Positions 33,682 to 40,937 of a DNA stretch of 64,000 nt are shown here, piece by piece. Location of the stretch: contig NZ_BAAAZF010000001.1 of assembly GCF_039536765.1 (NCBI RefSeq), positions 1,612,001 to 1,676,000 on the forward strand. The letters are read 5' to 3'. Source of the DNA: Parerythrobacter jejuensis (GTDB lineage Bacteria; Pseudomonadota; Alphaproteobacteria; Sphingomonadales; Sphingomonadaceae). The position numbers were made by a program, and so were the translations under genes. Positions within the stretch are counted from its first letter, which is position 1. Each line of letters opens with the position of its first letter. The notes below the pieces were generated by a model, which made no database searches, had not been told where the DNA came from, and saw nothing but the letters and a program-made list of their open reading frames with translations.

Positions 33682-35880
33682 TCAGCCGCCCTTGCGACTG
33701 GCCTCGACCCGCGCCACGATGTCGTCAGGCCAGGTCACTTGGGTCTGGGTCTGCGGATTGAACAGATCGCCTTCATATTGCGCCGCCTCCGCCGCTGCGA
33801 TTTCTTCTGCGGTCAGAAATTCGCTTGGTTCCAGCGCAAAGACGTCGAGCCCGCGGGTAATCTCGGTCGCGTAAATGCGGCCATTATACCAATAGGCTGA
33901 CCAATATCCGCCAGTGACCAGTTGATCCTTGTCGACCGGCCCACGATCGAAATAGGCAATCTCGGTCGGGTTCTTCGCGTCGGTGAAATCGATCACGCTG
34001 ATCCCGCCCTGGTACCATGCCTGGACGAAGATATCGCGGCCCGGCACGGGAATGATCGAGCCATTATGCGCAACACAGTTTTCCTTGTCACCTTGCGGGG
34101 CAGGCAGCTTGTAGAGGCTGCGATATTCGAGCTTGCCGTTCACGATTTCATAGATCGCATTAGCGCCCCAACTCATCGGATCGCCTGCCTGGCAACGCGG
34201 ACGTCCGCCCCCGCCCCATTCGTCGGTGAACAGCACTTTCGTGCCATCATTGCTGAAAGTGGCGGAGTGCCAATAGGCAAAGCCCTTGTCGGTCACATCA
34301 TCGATCCGCTTCGGCTTCATCGGATCTGCAATATCGAGGATAATACCGTTGCCCGAACATGCGCCCGCGGCCAGTTTCAACGCCGGGAAAACTGTGATGT
34401 CGTGGCACTGGTTGGTGTCGTTGGTTTCCTGGGTTCCCTCGCCGTGATCACCACCACGCCACAGGCCGGCGATATTCCCGGTCTCAAGATCGGCAAAGAC
34501 CCGCGGGCTGTCGACAATGCGCGATTGCGCTGGATCAGCCAGCGGGATCTCGATCACGTCGATGCTGAACAAAGCAGTCCTGTCATCACCGGCGACATTG
34601 CCGACGCAGCCAGCCAGTTCCTCGCCATCGCGGACATAAGATGTGCCCGAGTTATAGAGCACGATCCGTTCGTCATTTGCATCCACAATCGAATGGGTAT
34701 GGCTGCCCCGGCAGGTCTGGACCTGCCCAACCTGGCGCGGACGCGTGATGTCAGAAATATCGAAAATCCGGACCCCCCGGAAGCGCTCGTCACTGACACG
34801 GTCGGGTACGCCATCAAGCCCGCAATCCACCCGGGCGCGCGCATCCTGCACGCTCATGATCAGGATATCGCCGACAATCGAGACATCACCTTGCCCGCCC
34901 GGACATACCACCGAGCTGACAAGATTGGGCACGCCGTCCGCACCCAACTTGTAAGCGTTGAAACCGTGGTAATTGCCCGCCACCAGCAAATCCCCGCTGA
35001 AGGCCATATCGGTATTGGCAAAACTCAGCAGCGAACCGCGCTCGGCGAAGCTGGGCTTGGCCTCCTCGCCTTCAGCAGGCTCCTCGGCCTTTTCTTCGTC
35101 TTTCTTCGCCTTTTCGGGCTGCAAGGACGCGGGATTGGCCGGATCGAAGAAGCCGGTTGGCTTGGGCATCGCCGTGACCAGGCGTAGATTGCTGATTGCT
35201 TCTTCCGCATCGCGGAAGCCGGCTGCCAGCGTGGCGCGTGGATCGGCAGACAGTTCGGCCAATAGGATATTCATCCGGTCGATTTCGGACTGCTGGTCTT
35301 TCACAATGTCGTTTGTGAATTCGAACATCACCGGATCATATGCCGTGCCGCGCTGGTCGAGCAGGGTATCGACCATCTTGAGCGCGCCATCATGGTGCGC
35401 GATCATCAGTTCCAGGAACATAGTGTCGAAGGCCGTGCCATTGACATCAGCCAAGGCTGCCATCTGCGCCGGGCTCGCCATGCCAGCCATCTTGTGATGG
35501 ACATGATCAGGGTCCATGCCTGCCATCATCAAGGGCTCGCCGCGTTCGGAGAGCCAGCTGGTCATGAACTTGATCTCGTCAGCCTGGCTGGCATCGATCT
35601 TGCCCGCCAGAGCGACAATGTCTTCATTGTTGGTGCGCCCTTTGACCAGAGCCGACATTGCCACCGCTTGCTGATGGTGCACGATCATGCCTTGCATGAA
35701 TTGCGCATCGGCCGGGGCGTAGCTGGTATCCGCCAGTTTCGTCGCTGCTTCTGCAGTGATCACCCGTGCGGGCTGACCGGGCGCGCCCGGCTGGACGATG
35801 GTCGCGTCCTGGGCGACGGCAAGGCTCGAAGTGCCGAGCAAGAGCGAGGCCGCAAGGCCGCGAGCGAGTGTTGTGTGCAT
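33682..35880 (-). CDS. Secreted DUF305-LVIVD fusion protein
   Basis: A 732-residue exported protein with a signal peptide (LAASLLLGTSSLAVAQ). Residues about 55-200 are a DUF305 domain with its two repeated His-rich helices, FMQGMIVHHQQAVAM and FLELMIAHHDGALKM. After a charged Glu/Lys/Pro linker (about residues 255-285), the rest is a beta-propeller-like domain with LVIVD-type strands (VSIVGDILIMSV, GVRIFDISDITRPRQVG, GIILDIADPMKPKRID). DUF305 domains often appear in copper-responsive loci and bind metal through His/Met. The closeness to csoR-copAB (3 kb) fits this, but co-regulation is not shown. Confidence 0.83.
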   Translation of the reverse strand: MHTTLARGLAASLLLGTSSLAVAQDATIVQPGAPGQPARVITAEAATKLADTSYAPADAQFMQGMIVHHQQAVAMSALVKGRTNNEDIVALAGKIDASQADEIKFMTSWLSERGEPLMMAGMDPDHVHHKMAGMASPAQMAALADVNGTAFDTMFLELMIAHHDGALKMVDTLLDQRGTAYDPVMFEFTNDIVKDQQSEIDRMNILLAELSADPRATLAAGFRDAEEAISNLRLVTAMPKPTGFFDPANPASLQPEKAKKDEEKAEEPAEGEEAKPSFAERGSLLSFANTDMAFSGDLLVAGNYHGFNAYKLGADGVPNLVSSVVCPGGQGDVSIVGDILIMSVQDARARVDCGLDGVPDRVSDERFRGVRIFDISDITRPRQVGQVQTCRGSHTHSIVDANDERIVLYNSGTSYVRDGEELAGCVGNVAGDDRTALFSIDVIEIPLADPAQSRIVDSPRVFADLETGNIAGLWRGGDHGEGTQETNDTNQCHDITVFPALKLAAGACSGNGIILDIADPMKPKRIDDVTDKGFAYWHSATFSNDGTKVLFTDEWGGGGRPRCQAGDPMSWGANAIYEIVNGKLEYRSLYKLPAPQGDKENCVAHNGSIIPVPGRDIFVQAWYQGGISVIDFTDAKNPTEIAYFDRGPVDKDQLVTGGYWSAYWYNGRIYATEITRGLDVFALEPSEFLTAEEIAAAEAAQYEGDLFNPQTQTQVTWPDDIVARVEASRKGG

Positions 35881-35995
35881 GTGGTTCAGTCCCCTGACTT
35901 GTGTGCCAGCATAGAGCCTTCACGATGCGAAAGAATCAAGGATTCAATCGATCAAATGCCGACGGAGTTCCGCAAGGCGCCAAACAGACGCCGCG

Positions 35996-37288
35996 CTAGG
36001 CGTTTGTGAATTGCCCGCGTCGCGGCCCGAGATAGCCGAACAGATACGCGCCGACCTTGCGCATCTGGATTTCTTCCGCGCCTTCCGTGATCCGGTAGCG
36101 GCGGTGATGGCGGTAAATATGCTCGAACGGTTTGTGCCGTGAATAACCGATCCCCCCATGCACCTGCATCGCGCGGTCCGCTGCCTCGCATACCAGCCGG
36201 TTCGCCCAGTAGTTACACATACTAACCTTGTCGGAGATGGTCTTCTCGATCTCCTCATGCGGCATATTGTCCATTTCCCACGCCGTCTTGTAGATCAGCA
36301 GGCGAAGCATTTCGCACTGGGTCGCCAGCTCGACCAACGGGAACTGAATTGCCTGGTTGCGCGCCAGCTCCTGCCCGAACGGCTTGCGCTCGCGGGCATA
36401 TTTCACGCTTTCTTCGACGCAGAATTGCGCCGCACCGAGGGAACTCGCCGCTTGCCGGATACGGTTCTGGTGGACGAAGCTTTGCGCCAGCGCGAGGCCT
36501 AGGCCCTCCTTGCCCAAGATGGCGCTTTCGGGCACCCAGACGTCCTTGACCGAAAGACGTGGGTGATCGGTGGGCATGTTGAAAGTCCACATCCACTCTT
36601 CAATTTCCAGACCGTCGGCCGGGTTAGGAACGAGCAAGCAGGTAATCCCACGCGCATTGCCATCCTCTCCCTCGGTCCGGGCAAACATGGCGCAATGGGT
36701 CGCGACATGCATGCCGGTGATCCACATCTTCTCGCCATCGATCCGGTAGCCCGGCGTGCCGTTGCGCGTTTCCTTGACTGCGCGCGTTTCCATATGGGTC
36801 GCATCGCTCCCGTGATCGGGCTCGGTCAGGCCGAAGGCGACCCGCCGTGTCCCTTCGAACCCGCCAAGGATGAATTCCTGCTTCTGTTCCTCTGTCCCCC
36901 ACTGTTCGAACATTTCGACGAAGGGGAAATTGCCGACGATGCTGTGCTCGTTCTGCAAGTCATTGTGCAGCCCGAGGCCTCGCTGGGCAAAGCGATCGCG
37001 GATCACGGCCATCCACAAGTTGGATCCATCCTGGCCGCCATATTTCTTCGGTGCGGAAAAGCGCCAATGGCCGGCCTTGTCTGCCCGCCGCTTCGCCTCG
37101 ACAAGAAGATCCTCCCACTCCTCGCGCGGGAGGCCGCCAGCTTCAAAGTCCGTGCGCGCATATTCGCGGCGATGGTCGAAGAACCGAATATTGTCGTCTT
37201 GCTGTTCAAGCGGGGTGATGTCACTTTCGATGAACCTCTCAAGCTCGGCGTAATAGTCTTCCAGCTCTTGCGGGATTGTGAAATCCAT
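35996..37288 (-). CDS. Acyl-CoA dehydrogenase (ACAD10/11- or LvaC-like)
   Basis: A 430-residue flavoprotein with the ACAD signature FGLTEPDHGSDATHMETRAV, the FAD/CoA segment MWITGMHVATHCAMF, and the C-terminal MQVHGGIGYSRHKPFEHIYR plus RITEGAEEIQ. Conventional members oxidise acyl-CoA to enoyl-CoA. The immediate upstream partner is a phosphotransferase, and such pairs in the Lva/ACAD10-11 route convert phosphorylated 4-hydroxyacyl-CoA. The ATG at 37288 shares its A with the kinase stop (TGATG) behind GGAGAG, so expression is tightly coupled. Substrate is inferred from context only. Confidence 0.88.
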   Translation of the reverse strand: MDFTIPQELEDYYAELERFIESDITPLEQQDDNIRFFDHRREYARTDFEAGGLPREEWEDLLVEAKRRADKAGHWRFSAPKKYGGQDGSNLWMAVIRDRFAQRGLGLHNDLQNEHSIVGNFPFVEMFEQWGTEEQKQEFILGGFEGTRRVAFGLTEPDHGSDATHMETRAVKETRNGTPGYRIDGEKMWITGMHVATHCAMFARTEGEDGNARGITCLLVPNPADGLEIEEWMWTFNMPTDHPRLSVKDVWVPESAILGKEGLGLALAQSFVHQNRIRQAASSLGAAQFCVEESVKYARERKPFGQELARNQAIQFPLVELATQCEMLRLLIYKTAWEMDNMPHEEIEKTISDKVSMCNYWANRLVCEAADRAMQVHGGIGYSRHKPFEHIYRHHRRYRITEGAEEIQMRKVGAYLFGYLGPRRGQFTNA

Positions 37289-38637
37289 CAGTTCTCTCCA
37301 GTCCATTTGGCGCGGGCATCTGCGAGCGCGGGATATTTTGGTATGTCTGCCGCCAGCTTGTCGAGCGCGCTGCGGCGGAGGCTGGCAAGCAAGCCGGGCG
37401 ATGCCAGATCCTTCACGCCTGCAAGCAAGGCTTCGGACAACGCAGCATCGCGTGCCTCAAGCCGGGGATCGTCTCCCCGGGCAATCATGCCCAGCGCATT
37501 GCGCGCCACGGCAAGCTGGAAACGGTCATGCCCCTCCATTTGGCCCTTGAGCGTGGCGAGCCATTCGGAAACCGCCATGGCAAGCTCGCCCGCACTCGCT
37601 TCGCCTGCTAGTACGGGTATTTCCACCGCAGGTAACAATGGCTGGGCCCGCTCCTTGGCGGGAGCATCCTCCTCCAGAAGGAGCAGCAGATCGAGTTCGT
37701 TCTCGCTCGTGCGCCGGGAAATGACCACACGCTCTAGCATCCGGTCTTCTCCTCTTCGCCAGAAGTCCGCCATGCGGATACAGCCAAGCGCCCACCAGAC
37801 GGTGCGATAGATCGTCCAGAAGCGGAACCGTGCAGGGTCAACCGCCACTCCGCCAGCCTCTTCATATGCTGCGAAATAGGCATCGAGCGGGCCCAGGCCC
37901 ATCGCCGGGCGATCGTGCCGACTGAAGCGCCAGACCGTCATACAGCCAAATGCCAGATCCTCATGCGGATCGCCGAAATGGACCAGCTCCCAGTCCAGAA
38001 CTCCGGTCAGATGGCTATTCTCTGCCAGGATATTACCCAGCCGATAGTCGCCGTGATTCAGCACCGGCGTCACCGGCTCTGGCACATTGTCTTCCAGCCA
38101 TTTCAGGCCCAGCGCGATAATCGGCCTATCGCCTCCTGCTTCGTCGAATTGCGCGCGGAGGCCTGCCACTCCTTCCGAGTAATCAAGGGTGGGAATGGCG
38201 TCGGGCAAATCGGCAGGGTCCAGCGAATGGATACGCGCCAGGTCGCCCGCCGCCTCGCGCAGTAACTGGTCCGGCTCCTCCATCGCAAGGATTGCGCGCG
38301 GATCGGGAGTGCCCGGCAAGGCCCGCATAACAAAGCCGCTGCCAATCCCGTCTTCCGGGTCCAGTTCCGCCACAACCTCGGGTGCAGTGACCCCCGCAGC
38401 ATGGGCTGCCCGTATCACTGCGGCCTCGACATCATGACCGAAGGGCCTGCCTTCCATGAAAGCGAGGCTGGGCGCGCGGCGCAGAACAAACCGCTCCCGC
38501 CCGACTTCGAAGCGCCAGCTTTCCATTGTCGCACCACCGGTGAGCCGTTGGAGGTTCTCGGGTTGCCCCCTACCCTTGCGCGCAAGAGCGTGGGCCAGGC
38601 CGGCCTGCAATTCGCGAATCTCTATGTTCTCTCCCAT
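37288..38637 (-). CDS. APH-type phosphotransferase with C-terminal DUF6285/LvaB-like domain
   Basis: A 449-residue protein. The first 330 residues are an aminoglycoside-phosphotransferase-fold kinase: LTGGATMESWRFEVGRERFVL, the catalytic loop VLNHGDYRLGNILAE and metal motif VLDWELVHFGDPHEDL. This is the ACAD10/11-type kinase family acting on hydroxyacyl-CoA rather than antibiotics. Residues about 345-449 form a separate helical domain (LAMAVSEWLATL, RFQLAVARNALGMIAR, LRRSALDKLAADIPKYPAL) that looks like the DUF6285/LvaB small protein. The ATG at 38637 is the first reasonable one; it is divergent from the host-attachment gene with a 92-bp gap. See finding. Confidence 0.82.
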   Translation of the reverse strand: MGENIEIRELQAGLAHALARKGRGQPENLQRLTGGATMESWRFEVGRERFVLRRAPSLAFMEGRPFGHDVEAAVIRAAHAAGVTAPEVVAELDPEDGIGSGFVMRALPGTPDPRAILAMEEPDQLLREAAGDLARIHSLDPADLPDAIPTLDYSEGVAGLRAQFDEAGGDRPIIALGLKWLEDNVPEPVTPVLNHGDYRLGNILAENSHLTGVLDWELVHFGDPHEDLAFGCMTVWRFSRHDRPAMGLGPLDAYFAAYEEAGGVAVDPARFRFWTIYRTVWWALGCIRMADFWRRGEDRMLERVVISRRTSENELDLLLLLEEDAPAKERAQPLLPAVEIPVLAGEASAGELAMAVSEWLATLKGQMEGHDRFQLAVARNALGMIARGDDPRLEARDAALSEALLAGVKDLASPGLLASLRRSALDKLAADIPKYPALADARAKWTGEN

Positions 38638-38729
38638 TGCCGAACAGCTTTGCAGCACTGCTCCTGTGCGACAAGCGCAACATTTTGCTAGCTCGTGCAT
38701 TGAGTGGGCATGCAAAGGAGCAAGAATTC

Positions 38730-39137
38730 ATGAAATGTCCGCACAATGCCCATGTCGCTATTGTTGATGGCGAGCGATTCATCCTGATGCAGAACACAGG
38801 AAAGCCCTTCGAACCGAAGCTGACGGTGATCGAAGAACCGGTCCTGGATCCATCAAATTTCAGCGCCGGGGTGCGCCACCAGGATGATGTCGGCCAGAAA
38901 CTGGGGCGCACCCAGCTGGACGAACTCGCGCATGGTGCCGCCGTAGCCGAATGGTTGAACGGGAAGGCTATCGAAGGTGATCTGGAGGATATTCTGATTG
39001 TAGCCGATCCCAAGTCGCTTGGTGAAATGCGCAATCACTATCACGCCGAACTCGAACGGCGGCTGATTGGCGAGCTCGACAAGACCGTGACGAGCGAATC
39101 GTTGGAGCAGATCGCGAAAATCATCGCCAATGCGTGA
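38730..39137 (+). CDS. Host attachment protein family (AtsE/baeRF-like)
   Basis: A 135-residue protein of the 'host attachment protein' family: KCPHNAHVAIVDGERFILMQN at the start, LTVIEEPVLDPS, the polar central segment with GRTQLDELAHG, and LEDILIVADPKSLGEMRNHY near the end. The fold resembles eRF1-domain/baeRF proteins, and the name comes from an Agrobacterium locus; a role in attachment is not implied for this organism. AAGGAG lies nine bases before the ATG at 38730; a longer in-frame reading overlaps the kinase start and is rejected. Confidence 0.8.
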   Translation: MKCPHNAHVAIVDGERFILMQNTGKPFEPKLTVIEEPVLDPSNFSAGVRHQDDVGQKLGRTQLDELAHGAAVAEWLNGKAIEGDLEDILIVADPKSLGEMRNHYHAELERRLIGELDKTVTSESLEQIAKIIANA

Positions 39138-39282
39138 CTTCGTTGCGAAGCTGCGGCTCAATTGATCGTATTTTTGGAATCATCTGTCTTGCAACTGCTC
39201 CGTATTTACACGGAGCGCTTGCACCGTTGTGGCAGCGGCCCATTAATCGAATGCAAACCATGCACTGGCTAAGGGTACCCGC

Positions 39283-40299
39283 ATGACGTCTCGCTTTTTC
39301 CGCCTTGCCGCAGCTTCCGCAGCCCTCTTTGCCGGGCTGACTGCGAGCCCTGCAGTTGCGCAAAGCAACGACTTGGAGGCTGCGTTTGATCGCACCTTCG
39401 GCACGCAAGTCCGTGCACCGCAAAGCTTCGAGGCGCGCTACGAAACGTCGTTCGAGCGCCGCATCGCGCAGCTTGCGGATGGGTCCAAAGGCAGGATCGG
39501 CGTCGCCGCCGTCGACTTGTCGAGCGGGGAACAGATCTCGATTCTCGGCAACCAGCGCTTCCCAATGGCAAGCACGAGCAAGATCGCCGTCGCCGCGACT
39601 TTCCTCGAGGGGGTCGAGCAGGGTCGTTGGAGCCTGACCAGCGAATTTCCGCTGATGATTCCGATCCGCTCCAAGAAATATTCGAGCCGTGCTGCTCCGG
39701 TTCGCAAGGGCAACTACATGCCCGCCATCGACCTGATCGAAATCATGATCACGCGGTCGAGCAATCCGGCAACTGATGCGCTGCTGAAAGTCGTTGGCGG
39801 CCCCAACGCTGTCAATGGCTGGGCGCGCCGCAATGGCATCCGCGAATTCAGCATCGACCGTGATATTGCGACTCTGGTTCGCGATGATGGCGAGTATGAC
39901 CCGGTTTCTTATATCGACCGCCGTGACAGCGCGACTCCTCGAGCCATGGTCGATTTGCTCGCCGGGCTCTATCAGGGCAAGTTCTTGTCACGCGAGAGTA
40001 GGCGCGTTCTGATGGGTGCGATGAGCCGCACCCGGACGGGCAAACGGCGCATTCCGGCCATGATACCGGGCGAGGCGGAAGTTCTGCACAAGACGGGTTC
40101 GCTCAACAACACATCGAGCGATATCGGCATCATCCGTACACCGGACGGGCGCGCCTTTGCTGTGGCGATCTACGTTACAGGGCAGGGAACACGGCGCAAT
40201 CGGGAGGCGAAAATCGCTTCGATCGCGCGGGCGCTTTACGATGGCTATCGCGCCAGTCCGCGCCGCCAGTACGCCACGGCAGATTACGGCGGAGACTAA
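39283..40299 (+). CDS. Serine beta-lactamase-like (class A fold) exported hydrolase
   Basis: A 338-residue protein with a Sec signal peptide (FFRLAAASAALFAGLTASPAVAQ). The serine beta-lactamase motifs are S97-T-S-K100 (FPMASTSKIAVAA), an S-x-N motif as RSSNPATDALL, RDSATPRAMVDLLAGLY, and LHKTGSLNN for the KTG triad. The usual class A general base (Glu166) is not obvious in the omega-loop region (RDDGEYDPVSY). The protein may therefore be a peptidase or weak lactamase rather than a resistance enzyme. It has its own start with GGGTACCCGC upstream and no clear operon partner. Resistance should not be assumed. Confidence 0.8.
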   Translation: MTSRFFRLAAASAALFAGLTASPAVAQSNDLEAAFDRTFGTQVRAPQSFEARYETSFERRIAQLADGSKGRIGVAAVDLSSGEQISILGNQRFPMASTSKIAVAATFLEGVEQGRWSLTSEFPLMIPIRSKKYSSRAAPVRKGNYMPAIDLIEIMITRSSNPATDALLKVVGGPNAVNGWARRNGIREFSIDRDIATLVRDDGEYDPVSYIDRRDSATPRAMVDLLAGLYQGKFLSRESRRVLMGAMSRTRTGKRRIPAMIPGEAEVLHKTGSLNNTSSDIGIIRTPDGRAFAVAIYVTGQGTRRNREAKIASIARALYDGYRASPRRQYATADYGGD

Positions 40300-40348
40300 A
40301 GGCGCGCGGGTTGCGCCCTCGGCTTCCCATCATGCGGTACATACAAAA

Positions 40349-40374
40349 AGGGCGGCGCCGCATGGCACCGCCCT
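40349..40374 (-). terminator. Rho-independent terminator of the 40.4-kb lipoprotein gene
   Basis: On the minus strand AGGGCGGTGCC-ATGC-GGCGCCGCCCT (one mismatch) is followed by TTTTT. It starts 25 bp after the lipoprotein stop and can also stop readthrough from the beta-lactamase-like gene on the other strand. Confidence 0.85.
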
Positions 40375-40398
40375 CTTCGTTTCGACTAAGCGGAAAGC

Positions 40399-40686
40399 TT
40401 ACTCGGTAGCAGCTTCGGCGTCGGCAGCAGCTTCTTCAGCTTCGCCAGCAACAGCGTTGGCAGCGTCGCCAGCAGCTTCAGCAGTCGCGTCGGCAGCGCC
40501 TTCAACAGCAGCAGCGCCGTCTTCCATGGCGCCTTCAGCGGTCGCAGTTGCGTCTTCGGCAACCGACTCAGCGTCAGCCATTGCCGAATCGGCAGCTTCG
40601 GTTGCAGCTTCTTCGGTAGCTTCCGAGCAAGCAGCCAGGGTCAGAGCGGCGCCAGCAGCGGCAGCAGCGAGAACGATCTTACGCAT
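40399..40686 (-). CDS. Small Ala/Glu-rich lipoprotein
   Basis: A 95-residue protein with a lipoprotein signal (MRKIVLAAAAAGAALTLAAC, lipobox LAAC) and a mature region of nearly pure Ala, Glu and Asp (DAESVAEDATATAEGAMEDG and similar) that should form one acidic helix. Such proteins may be envelope spacers or chaperone-like coats; none is proved. AAGGAA precedes the ATG at 40686. Architecture matches the lipoprotein at 22373-22657. The upstream region contains the phased GGCA array (40811-40880) and a CCGGC-N4-GCCGG hairpin in the leader; a TTGCTA-N17-TATTTA promoter lies between. Confidence 0.75.
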   Translation of the reverse strand: MRKIVLAAAAAGAALTLAACSEATEEAATEAADSAMADAESVAEDATATAEGAMEDGAAAVEGAADATAEAAGDAANAVAGEAEEAAADAEAATE

Positions 40687-40810
40687 AATAAACAATTCCT
40701 TACTCTAGCGAGTGGATTTCCGTCTCCGGCTTATGCCGGTGCGGTGAAACCTCCCCCATAGGATGGCTTCTGCGCCCTAAATAATGGCCGGATTGTGGCG
40801 TAGCAAGCCC

Positions 40811-40880
40811 TTTTGCCACATTTTGCCATATTTCTGCCTTATTTTACCGCAGATTGCCCGAATTCTGCCATTTTCTGGCC
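40811..40880 (-). repeat. Seven-copy motif at 10.5-bp spacing
   Basis: Read towards the lipoprotein gene, a GGCA-type core followed by an A-tract (best copies TGGCAAAA, AGGCAGAAA, TGGCAGAAT) occurs seven times. The GCC triplet of the complementary strand falls at 40815, 40825, 40836, 40846 (as ACC), 40856, 40867 and 40878, a mean step of 10.5 bp, so all copies face the same side of the helix. It lies between the lipoprotein and polA promoters. Confidence 0.7.
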
Positions 40881-40937
40881 ACATAAATTTCGGCTCCGGC
40901 CCTCGCTGCACCACCGCGACACTGCTAGCAGTGCGTT

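Noticed and set aside
37288..38637. Aminoglycoside resistance kinase
   Set aside because: The fold is APH-like, but the coupling to an acyl-CoA dehydrogenase and the C-terminal DUF6285-like domain fit the hydroxyacyl-CoA kinase branch, not antibiotic resistance.
38730..39137. Phage- or virulence-related 'host attachment' locus
   Set aside because: The family name is historical; no phage, type III/IV secretion or adhesion genes are nearby and the protein is a small soluble domain.
40815..40831. Apparent sigma-54 (-24/-12) promoter in the phased motif array
   Set aside because: TGGCA..TTGCT occurs near 40802-40818 on the minus strand, but the GG-GC spacing is 11, not 10, and the repeats explain the match. 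The rpoN gene at the right end is not evidence for it.
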